Made by a program: the position numbers and the translations under genes. Of a stretch of 64,000 bases of DNA, positions 22,201 to 34,200 are shown piece by piece. Each line of letters begins with the position of its first letter. Within the stretch, counting starts at the first letter, position 1. The stretch is from Bactericera cockerelli (Eukaryota; Arthropoda; Insecta; Hemiptera; Triozidae): positions 620,001 through 684,000 of the forward strand of contig CM044962.1 in NCBI GenBank assembly GCA_024516035.1, in the 5' to 3' direction. Under the pieces are notes generated by a model, which was not told where the DNA came from, searched no databases, and worked only from the letters and a program-made list of their open reading frames with translations.

Positions 22201-25200
22201 TTTGAGAAAGGGTACCATCCTATCATTTTAAAAATGTAACACTATTATAATTGCACTAAATAAATGGAAAATTAAAAAAAAACTCGCTTTGCTAAATCCA
22301 CGCTGAAACCACCGACCTCCAGGTTACAAGTCCGCCGCCTTATCGATCAAGCTACTGAGGTCGGTATCAAACACCTCGGCCGAGGTGTGAAGAACGCCTA
22401 TACAAAGAAAGAGACATTAACTTTTACTGTAGAGTAAGGACCGAATAGAAAGACGCTAACTGTTGTTACCATGGTAACAGTCAACAAAAAAAGAAGTAAA
22501 AAGTGTCATTAATTTATTTTTCTTCGAAGTTGAAAAATAAATTAGCTATGAAAAAGTTTCTTTTTCTTATTTACTGCAACTGCGTCCTCCAAGCTCTATG
22601 AAGTGTTAGTTCCATTCTCCGTGATGCAAAGTTGTAAGTTGTCGGTCTGGGAAACAAGAGGATGCTGGTTCGAAACCCATGCAAAAATATACATATCAAA
22701 CTGTTGGTGTGGTAATCAAAAGGACGCTGGTTCGAAACCCAGCTCGTATATGATGAGTTTTCGTCCCATTGGGATTTTGCGCACACTACTACTACGGCCC
22801 GAATTATGAAACAGGATTAGTTAATCTTAGTGGACACTATCCCTTAACTTTCACTTTGACATCAACTATAGAGGTCATATCTACGCCGGGTTCTGTAGCT
22901 GTATATTAGCTCTGTGGCGTAACCGAGCTGTAGCCAGCCTTGGTGGCGGAAAATCTTATTTTGAAATACCTACCTATCGGTCAGTGGATAACATCTAGGG
23001 GGTCAGCTGAGATTTACTAATCCTGTTTCACAATACGACCCTACGTCTGGGGCTTATTGCTGTAATAATGACACTAATTACCTAGTCCTAATCGGGGAGT
23101 ATAAATAAGATGATTTTATTATTATGTGTATGTATGTATGATTTTATTTGTGGTGAAGCACAAGGCCTCTTCACAATTTTTGTGGGTAGCGCAGCATTAC
23201 TAAGAGCCTCGTTCACATTTCGAATTATTCTGTTACATTAATTTCTTTTTACTCTGGTAATGCCCCCACTGGTCGTTAGTCATGCAAGTAACTACTCATT
23301 TTTCCTCACGAGGTATGACTGTATGAGTGGACCCCGTACATCCAAGTACAGGGCAGAAAAATTCCTTCCTTCCCCAGGTCACCATGCGTGCAATGCCTAG
23401 CGCGCTAACTCACTCTGCCACGGTGACTCCTGATTTTATTATTACATTATATTATATTCCTTTAGGAGATTTTAAAAAGTTCAAATCACATTGACTGAAA
23501 ACATTGCTTTGCGAAGCTATGCTGCACTCCCCATTCAAAATTCAAGACAATAGGATGTTTCGCAACGCTGCGAGAAATATGTTGCACTCCCTGTTCAAAA
23601 GAGGATTACCCTCTCTTTGAGAAGCTGTTTCCCTCCAATTTGCTGATACTGTCAAACACCTGATCATTCATAATACCTCACAAACCTGCGTTTACGGTAA
23701 TAGCTAGTAATAAGCGGTTCGAATTGAACGGGAATAGCTAGTAATAAGAGGGTTCGAATTGAACGGGAATAGCTAGTAATAAGAGGGTTCGAATTGAACG
23801 GGAATAGCTAGTAATAAGAGGGTTCGAATTGAACGGGAATAGCTAGTAATAAGAGGGTTCGAATTGAACGGGAATAGCTAGTAATAAGAGGGTTCGAATT
23901 GAACGGGAATAGCTAGTAATAAGAGGGTTCGAATTGAACGGGAATAGCTAGTAATAAGAGGGTTCGAATTGAACGGGAATAGCTAGTAATAAGAGGGTTC
24001 GAATTGAACGGGAATAGCTAGTAATAAGAGGGTTCGAATTGAACGGGAATAGCTAGTAATAAGAGGGTTCGAAGCCAGCGTCGATGGCATGTTGAATACA
24101 CCGGTTCCCTTCAGAACACCGAAGTTAAGCGACATCCAGCGAGGTTAAGACTTGGATGGGTGGCCATTCAAATTCTAATTCTCGTGACGCTGGCTTTTCC
24201 CGGCCCCACTCAGGCTGGGTGAGGTCAATGTGAGTAGCAGGTTTGTGAGTTTCCTGCGAATGGAGAGTAAAACCCCCGTCGTGATATGACCATGGCAGTT
24301 GAAAGCGACGTTAAACCCCACTTAAAAAAAAGAGGGTTCGAATTGAACGGGAATAGCTGGTAATAAGAGGGTTCGAAACTAGACGCAAGGGTCGAGGGCG
24401 CATTGAATGCATCGGTTCTCTTGATGCCGGCTAATCGGCTAATCCCTTCCTAACCTAGGCTGGGTAAGGTTAATCTTCAGCACAAGAACTTTCTCTTGAA
24501 GGTGGAGAGTGTATACATTTATTGTCTGTTTATACTTAGATGTTAGATGTTTCTTTATATTTAACAGACCTACAACGGTATGGTTTAGTATTGATGAGGA
24601 GTCGCGGGTTTTAGTTAGGGTAGGCAGCCTTGGATACCGGGCGGTCCATGTCTGAATCTCACACTTTTCGGTATGAGCTTTCTCCTCCTCAAAAAAAAAT
24701 AGGTATGTTACTTAAGTTACTTTGTAAAAAAAAATATAAATAAATACATGGATACCTACTTAAGGGCAAAATGTATGTAAAGAGCTGGTTAGTGAAATAT
24801 CAGCGAATAGAAAGCGCAATCAAACAATGAAGGTGAGAGGAGAGAGAGAGAGAGAGACGGTGAGAGAGAGAGAGAGCTTCATTTCATAGATTGCTGCATA
24901 TTTAACCCGTTAAAATTAACTACACATGGGTTTAACCCGTTGATTTGTGTTAAAAAAAAAAAAAAAATGTTGCTACATTTCTCATCTAACATAGCAGACA
25001 AAGCTCATGTATACAGTGGAGCTTTGTATTAAATATTTATCCGGTGTAAATAAATGTATGGCCGATGATTCAGGAGCGTGTTACTGGGTACAATCAAGGT
25101 GGGTAATACCGACCTCAGTAGCTTGACCGATAAGGCGGCGGATACTTGTAACCTGGAGGTCGGTGGTTTGATTTAGTAGATGTGCCATCATGAAAGTGAT

Positions 25201-28200
25201 TAACACAAGTATCATAACAATGAAGGTGGGTCAAACCTACACAGGGCTTCTGGAGAATTATACAGGTAGCGTAGGGATCCGTTGGTTCGAATCCCACCCA
25301 ATGCATGAATTTTTCCTCATATATTTGAGTTTGTGACGTCATAATAATATTAAATAAATAATAAGAGTCTGAGGGTTAGGTGTTCAACACGAGCGCTCTA
25401 CAGAGTATTATTATTATTAATTCATGCAAGTACACTAAATAACATTTCAAAAGCTTCAATTTTTCACGCGTTAGAGTGAAAAAAACCTTTTTTTTTTCAA
25501 CTTTTGACAGCTCCCAGAACGTGGAGGAAGGGTTTTTCGTGTTTTTTATGAGAATGAATCCGACTTAAATTGCACTCAGGGATATCCTCCTGAGTTCTCG
25601 TCCATACATTTATTTACACCCTGTATAACTCACGAGTGCTCACGTGTGCTAGTAAGTCTTTGCTGAACTATTTGAGTTGCCTTGTAGTTATTAAGCTTAG
25701 CAAAGAGACTAAAGAGAATGAAGAACAAATAACATGAAATTCAGAGAGAAAGAAAAGAGAAGGAGAAAAAGGAGTGAAATTGAAGACAATTTTATTTCAC
25801 TCTCTTATGTTGAAAACTGGGAGACTTTATTTTTTTACAGAGTACCCGAAATTCCGAGAACGGATTTTTATCTCTTTTTTTGACAAATTTCAGGCTCAAT
25901 TCTACATTCTAAGACTAAAATATGCCTCTATCATATTTGGAAAAATGCCGTCGAGCGGAGATACGAATAACTCAGATTGGAATGAAAATAGGTAGAAAAT
26001 GTTACGAACTTGGTATTTACTTGGAAATTTTACTGAAAGCATTATACACAAAATCATGAGAACCATTTTCACTTCTTTGCAACAAGTTCAAGTACATTTT
26101 TCAGGTGAAAACCTTTTTTTCTTTCTTCAAGTGAATCTTTTTTTCGTTTTTTGAAAATTTACTCAAGATTAATTTAATCATAGAATGTCTCCTAGAGTAT
26201 TCTGAAAATTTCAAAAGACAACTTCCATATTATTTTTTTGAAATTAAAATATCCACAGCGTGTCCCAAAATATTCACAGCGCGTCTCAAACGTAGTCCGA
26301 ACACACCAATCTCTGGTATGAATGAACCTCAAATACAGAGCAGAAAAAACCCTGCCCCGCTGGTAATCGAACAAAAGTCACCATGCGTGCAACTCACTCG
26401 GCCACGGTGACTACTTTCATCTTTAATAATTACGTTGAGTTTTTTTTTTAATTAACATTTATATAAAGAGAGGGCTGTAACACTCTGTGTCCTTGCCCCC
26501 ACATTGAGTTTTTTATGTAAAAAAAAATCTTATTTATGAAATATTTTTTATCCCAGCTTAATAGCAAGTTTGGAGCAGATGAGTCTTCACACTTCAAGGA
26601 TAAACAAAGAATCAGAGCGATGGAGGAGAGAGGGAGAGAGAGGGAGAGAAGGAGGAAGGGAGGAAGAGAGGGGGAGAGGGGAGAGAAAGAGGAAGATGAG
26701 ATATAAGAATGGGAAAATAAGATTAAAACAAAAAGGGAGAAGAAATAAGAACCAAATACGAGAGAGAAGGAGGTATTGGAAGAGAGAGAAGGAGAGAGTA
26801 AGGGATTAAGAGAGGGAGAAAGAGAGAGAGGATGGGAGAGAGAGAGAGGGAGAGGGAAAGAGAGAGAGAGAAGGAGAGAGAGTAAGGGATTGAGAGAGAG
26901 TGAGAGAAAGTGTTTAAGAAGATAGCACGTGCTTTGGATTAGTTAAGAACAATAGTAAGAGCAGCGATGGAAAGAGATTGAGGATTGAGAGAAAGTGAAA
27001 TGAAAGAGAATTGAAAGAGGGAGGAAGTAGAATGAAAGAGAAGGGAGGGAGAGAGAGGGGATAGAGAAAGGGAGGAATGAAAGGAGAGGGAGAGAGAGAG
27101 GATAGAGAGAGCGGAATGAAAGAGGAGAGAGTGTGTGAGAGGGAGAGGGGGAGAGAAAGTGAGAGAGAGAGGAATGAAAGGGAAGGGAGAGAGAGAGAGA
27201 GAGAAATGATAGAGGAGGGGAGGGAGTAAGAGAAAAATAGAGATAAAGAAAAACTAAAGAGAATAAGAAAGAGATATGAAAAATGAGGAGAGAAAGAGAG
27301 GATAGAGAAATAGAGAGAGAGAAAAAGGGAAAGAGAGAGAGAAAAAGGGATGAAGAAAGAAATTAGGGAGAAGGTTTAGTAAGAAAACCAGAGGTAAGAG
27401 AAATGGTCGCCGTGTTTACTCCCTAGTCAAACACAGTTAGATACATAATTTTATTATTCAAGCGCTTTTTTGAATATGCACCAAATCCTTGAACCTTGAA
27501 CCCCAAACCGTCTCCATTACAATTACCTACGTGCCTGTGGCGCGTACTGCGATAAAAAATACTTTATAAGTACACTAGCCGTTTGCCCGTGCTTTGCAAC
27601 GGCACTAAATTTCAAATTTACTAAGGCATGGCCGTACTGCTGGACAGCAATGCCTTTTTGAACTTTTTATAATTTTTCTGGACAAAGCGATAATGGTTTT
27701 GGGGGGGTCAATTCTGAGACATTTTTCGCTATCTCTTACCGTTTTGGCTAAACAACTCCGGACAAACAAACAAACAAACATAGGTAGGTAGGTAGGTAGG
27801 TAGTCCTTTTTTCTGTTTTATATATAGAGATGTACACTTGTACAGGGTAGCTAAAAAACTTTATTAGTACATGTTTGTAAGTACATGACAAATAATTTAG
27901 GTAAAGACAAAGAATATAGGTACCTACACGAATATTTTGTAAACCGATCGGTGTTTCAGAAAAAGTTTCAAGCAATAGTTTTTACTATTATTGAACTAGT
28001 AGTTGTAGCTTTATTTATAAACATATACACTTATAAACAGATATATAAAAATAAGCAATTAAATAATAAAAATTAAATCGAATAATTTTTGAAAGTTTTA
28101 CGGCAAAAGTTTTGAGTACTGGCAAAAGTTTTCGAGTAGATTAGCTTTATCCTCTTTTTTGTTCTTGTTTCTTTGTTCGATCTATACCTGTATTTTTTCT

Positions 28201-31200
28201 TTATAATTTCATTGTATTGTACTGTAAATATTGTACTTTGTCTATACCTAATAAAGAGTAATATAATAATAAGTCCTAATCCAGGACGTTAAATCAAATG
28301 AAATCGTTGGAGTTAGGAAGGGCATCCAGATCCAGCCGTAAAAAATGTGCTAAAACTAACCAACCTCAACCATGAGGTTGAACAACGTCGACCCTGCTCA
28401 AGCGGGATAAGACAGAGTACATGTAGAAGAAGAAGAAGAATAATAATAGTTGAATATCATCAAGGTGAAGTGCGGGATAGTGTAATACGTTAAAAGTTTG
28501 ACCATCTAGTACAACAGTATGCAAATGTGGAAATTGATGAAAAGCCGATTCTTCCTAAGATATCTTATAATAATGTTAGTCTTAGAACTGTATTAGATGT
28601 AAATGCAGCACTCAAGTCTAAATTTCCATCAAGTCGAAATATTTCTCAAACACATAGTTTCATTTACTGCGCATGACTTGTTATCTACTAAAAAAAAATA
28701 GTAATAGCGAGGAGAATTGCGACTTTAAAAAGAAAGTTTCATTTGGAAGTTAATGTGAATCTCATATTATGAGAATGTGTCCTTCGTATAAAAAATGCAT
28801 TATGCATAATGGCTCGTTTTGTTTTCCCAGTTTTGCACTTCTATTACTTTTTGAATTTAAGAGGTTAACCCCCATTAAAAATAAAATAAAAATAAACTGC
28901 ATGGGTTAACATAAAAAATAAACTGGTGTGAACATCACACGACTTTCTATTGAGGAAGTTTTATCAGGAATTAACACATTCTCGGGTTAAATTTTCAAAA
29001 AAAAATGAAAATTTATGTTTAAAGTGTTAAAAATACTCGTATGTGTAAAATTATCATTTAAAAGGATATTATCAAATAAAAAATTGCATATCCCTTATCG
29101 TTTACGAGATATTATTTTGTACATATTTTATTATAGTACAAAATTCAACCTATGGGCTTATGGGGATAGGTAGAAGAGATTGCCATAGGCAATAACCCCG
29201 CCCTTTAGTTAGGGGACATATTTTTCTATTTTATTTTTTCATTTTTATTGTATACTAGCGGGCTGTCGCCCGCTTTGCGGGCCGAGGCATGGCCGTAAAG
29301 CAAAAATCCTTTTTCGCCAATGGCAGGTGTTGTAGTGGGAATTTCGAAAAATCCCGTCTTATTGCACATCTAGACTATAAAACAAAGCTACCTACCAAAT
29401 TTCAACTTCCTAGGACTTAGCAGTTCGGAGAAACAGTGAGTCAGTCAGTGAGTGAAACTCTCTTTTATAAGTATAGATATTGTTTCCATTTTTTTCATTG
29501 TTAAAATAATTATTTGTACTGAGCATATTTCCATTTATATCCAATAAAGTATTGAATAATAATAATAATAATAACTATGGGGAAAATGTCAAAAATGTAA
29601 GAAATTGATATTCAAAATAAATAAATTATGTGTTAGATCACCATTAAAGACGATGTTACATCATTTTTTTCGAGAGCGCTACTGGTTGGTTTACGAGATA
29701 TTTGAATTTTTATTTTTTTTTTGAGATATAACCAAAACACAGAATGGCGGATTTTTAAGAAACTGTAGGTACCGTTCTTGAGATAATTCGTATACACATA
29801 CATACGAATGAAAGGACCATCTGATAAAAAGTACGTTTTCAGGAAATTCTCTTTGGGACTCTTATTGAATACTGAAAAAAAATCAGGAAATTCTAATTCG
29901 TCCAGAAATGTTATCAGATGGATTTCGAGAAAAAAAACGACCGAAAACAGTACTTTCTATAACTTTCTGTTACCTGAAAGTTAGAGAGTAAAAAAGTAAA
30001 AAACGTTTCGGAGCTAGAGTGTAGCTTGAGAAATATTTTATAACCTATTCAGAATTGCATCTGGCATTTCTGCTCCGAGCATGCATGGTGTAAATAAACA
30101 CACAAACACACCCGTTAATATGCAATTCGCTGTACTAATGCTAAAAAACACAAAAGAAATGTTTTTCGCTTGGAAATGTTTCTTTTCGCTTGGAAAATGT
30201 TTAATGCCCTCAAGGTAGTCAAGGTGTGCTTTACCATGACCCAAATACAAGTGGGTGTTTCAAGCGTAAGTTAACGTTTTGCTAACAAAATACCTTGAAA
30301 AAAATTGGCTACTTCGAAAAATAAGTAAAGTAAAAATTGAAATCGGAGCCGAAAAATAATTTTTTTTACGAAAACAAACACCATACTTCTCCGATATCTA
30401 ATATTAGAAATTTCTCGGAAGGAAAATACGTTTGAATTACCTTATTTGAATGGAACATACCAGAAAAATGGACCACATTGAAATCCATCAATATTTTATT
30501 AGATTATAGTGGCGCACGTCAACTTCGATGGTCATAGACACCACGACCGTATTGAAATAACGCCTAAGAAAGGTAAAAATATCGAATTTTCATATTTATG
30601 ACAAAAAATTCATGCTGTTTCAGGATTTCGAAATAAAAAAGTAACACTGAATCTAATGAAAAAAGCCATTTTTCTACAGGGTGATGTTGCAGTGTTTCTT
30701 TTGGTATGGTTGAGAATATTAAAATTCTGCGCTACCCACTGAAATTGTAATATAATAACACAGAGACCCCAGTGCGTAGTCTCTAACACCCTGGTTAAGC
30801 GCGGCCATCAGGCACTTGTTCCTGTTTAAAGTTGATTGATTTAACTTTAAATAAAAAACCAACACTCATCGAATGAAAAATTCCATTTTCCTACAGGGTT
30901 ATCCGGAAGATTCGAAACGTTCCAGAGATTCATGGAGAATTTCGAGCGTGTCTGTCTCCGCAGGGATCGACACGTGAACCTGTACATTGTCCTGTTTCCA
31001 CCCCGGCAACACTGGGGGTAATTATGGTGACGGCAACACTGCCGGTAACTATGGAGACGGCAACTCTGTAAATCGGACCCGGAGTCTGGTGAACGCGCTG
31101 AACACCAGGTATCGGCGGAAGATCAGCGTTGTTCCGGTGTTCGATACCTTCTCCCGAGCCAAAGCACTACAGATTGGTGAGTACACGAGCCATATTATGA

Positions 31201-34200
31201 TTCTGTTGTGCAGACAAACCTGGATATAAGAGAACTGGATATAAGAAAATCCTGGATATAAGAGAACAGGATATGAGAAGAACTTGAATATAAGAGAACG
31301 GGATATAAGAGAAACTTGAATATTAGAGAACGGGATATAAGAGGAACTTGAATATAAGAGAAACTTGAATATAAAAGAACTGGATATAAGAGAAACTTGA
31401 ATATAAGAGAACGGGATATGAGAGAAACTTGAATATAAGAGAACGGGATTTAAGAGAAACTTGAATATAAGAGAACGGGATATGAGAGGAACTTGAATAT
31501 AAGAAAACGGAATATAAGAGGAACTTGAATATAAGAGAACGGGATTTGAGAGTAACTTGAATATAAGAAAACGGGTTATGAGAGGAACATGAGTATAAGA
31601 GAACGGGATATGAGAGAAACTTGAATATAAGAGAACTGGATATAAGAGAAACTTGCATATAAGAGGAACTTGAATATAAGAGAACTGGATATAAGAGGAA
31701 CTTGAATATAAGAGAACGGGATATGAGAGGAACCCTTTGTATAAAAGAGAAAAAAAACTGTGTATAAAAGTCAGACTGCTGGTCTACTCCCTGTTTATAG
31801 TCCCCCAGCTAGACTGCTGGTCTACTCCCTGTTTATAGTCCCCCAGCTAGACTGCTGGTCTACTCCCTGTTTATTGTCCCCCAGCCAGACTGCTGGTCTA
31901 CTCCCTGTTTATTGTCCCCCAGCCAGACTGCTGGTCTACTCCCTGTTTATAGTCCCCCAGCTAGACTGCTGGTCTACTCCCTGTTTATAGTCCCCCAGGC
32001 AGACTGCTGGTCTACTCCCTGTTTATAGTCCCCCAGCTAGACTGCTGGTCTACTCCCTGTTTATAGTCCCCAGCCAGAGTGCTGGTCTACTCCCTGTTTA
32101 TTGTCCCCCAGCTAGACTGCTGGTCTACTCCCTGTTTATAGTCCCCCAGCCAGACTGCTGGTCTACTCCCTGTTTATAGTCCCCCAGCCAGACTGCTGGT
32201 CTACTCCCTGTTTATAGTCCCCCAGCCAGACTGCTGGTCTACTCCCTGTTTATAGTCCCCCAGCCAGACTGCTGGTCTACTCCCTGTTTATAGTCCCCCA
32301 GCCAGACTGCTGGTCTACTCCCTGTTTATAGTCCCCCAGCCAGACTGCTGGTCTACTCCCTGTTTATAGTTCCCCAGCCAGACTGCTGGTCTACTCCCTG
32401 TTTATAGTTCCCCAGCCAGACTGCTGGTCTACTCCCTGTTTATAGTCCCCCAGCCAGACTGCTGGTCTACTCCCTGTTTATAGTCCCCCAGCCAGACTGC
32501 TTATCTACTCCCTGTTTATAGTCCCCCAGCCAGACTGCTTATCTAATACTCCCTGTTTATAGTCCCCCAGCCGGACTGCTGGTCTACTCCCTGTTTATAG
32601 TCCCCCAGCCAGACTGCTGGTCTACTCCTGTTTATAGTCCCCCAGCCAGACTGATGGTCTACTCCCTGTTTATAGTTCCCCAGCCAGACTGCTGGTCTAC
32701 TCCCTGTTTATAGTACCCCAGCCAAACTGCTGGTCTACTCCCTGTTTATAGTCCCCCAGTCAGACTGCTGGTCTACTCCCTGTTTATTGTCCCCCAGCCA
32801 GACTGCAACAACAACATTACTTTACTTTCATTTCAGGAGCGTCCCAGGTTCGATACCCGCAAGATCTTCTCTTCTTCATCGACGTGGACATACTGTTCAC
32901 GCGGCGCGCGCTAGATCGGATACGCGCCAACACCGTGCGCATGCGCCAAGTCTACTTTCCCATCGTGTTCAGCCAGTACGACCCGGCGCTCGTGTACAAT
33001 TCGCCGAGCGCTCCCGATCATTTCCGAATCAGCGAAGAGACCGGCTATTGGCGCACGTTTGGTTTCGGCATTGCCGCCATGTACAAGACTGATTTTGATA
33101 AGGTGAGGACGATTTGTGTGCTGTTGCCACTGAGATCATATGACATAGAGGGAACCCGATGTTTCAAAATTTGCGTCCAAGAGGGACCATCAGCTGATTT
33201 GAAAATCAGTGCCGGAGTTGTAATAATTTTTCTCTCGCGAAAGAGTGGGTAGCTGGGTAATTGTACAGCCACACCTTATTGTGTAGCGTAGAATAATTAT
33301 GTAGAATAGAATAGAACAGAATAGAATATACCTTGTTTATACTGCCGAGGTGAGACTAAAAAGTCCCTTTACTCCAGCAGTCAAACAAGTCTTATATATT
33401 TTATGGGATAAATATTTTAGTGGGTAGTGTTTTTTTTAAATGAATATTTATTTAAAGAGAGGTCTGTAACATTCCCCACTTTTTTCTTAATTGTGTTTTT
33501 TTTTTTTTTTTTTTTTTTTTTTTCTACATATACATGTTTTTTTTTAAATATAAATTATTTTTATTTATTTATCTTCTTTTTTATATATTATTACTGTTTA
33601 TTTAGATAGGGATCTTTAAGGGTTGGGTGGAAGAGATTGCCTAAGGCAATAACCCCGCCCTTTAGTTAGGACATATATTATGTATATATTTATTTATTTT
33701 TTCTTTATTTATTATTTTTTTTTTTGTTTTGTTATATTGTATTTTGTATTTTCGTTTGTAATTATTTGTATTGTATATGTCCTATTATCTAATAAAGTGT
33801 AAAAAAAAAAAAAAAAAAAAAAAGAGTCCTTGTCCCGAGAGTGGTGTTAGGAAAAACAAATACAAGGCCATGCCTCGGAACATGGATGCAGCTATTACAG
33901 CAAAACCATAGCGTGTAGAATTCTACACGCTATGGAAATATTCTTAGAAAAAAAAATGAGGAAAAATATGAATAGAAAGAAACGCCTGCGAATCTTACTG
34001 ATTATGCAATGTGCAACTTCAATGAGGCAGCAACTTGTACGGAAATGTAATAACATCTGAGCGCACGGCAGTGCGCCAGGCCAAGTTCCAGCAAGCACGG
34101 CAGTGTATCTTTACACGAAGCGATTCACCCGGTTTTTCACACCCTCATATCTTCGGTTCAATTGATCATAGAGATATGAAATTTGGAACAGAGATTGTCC

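Noticed and set aside
23690..24073. Regular 35-bp repeats that could be mistaken for a CRISPR array
   Set aside because: Units are directly adjacent with no unique spacers, and the genome is eukaryotic; it is a minisatellite.
24074..24170. 5S rRNA gene candidate
   Set aside because: Only part of 5S is present, with many changes, and it is fused to a SINE body with poly-A and target duplication.
26570..26809. 79-codon Arg/Glu/Gly-rich frame
   Set aside because: Product of the GA-rich tract inside an intron of the chondroitin synthase gene.
31323..31990. Repetitive frames of 111 and 76 codons
   Set aside because: They lie in the two intronic minisatellites. The 38-bp unit is not a multiple of three, so no stable repeat protein results.
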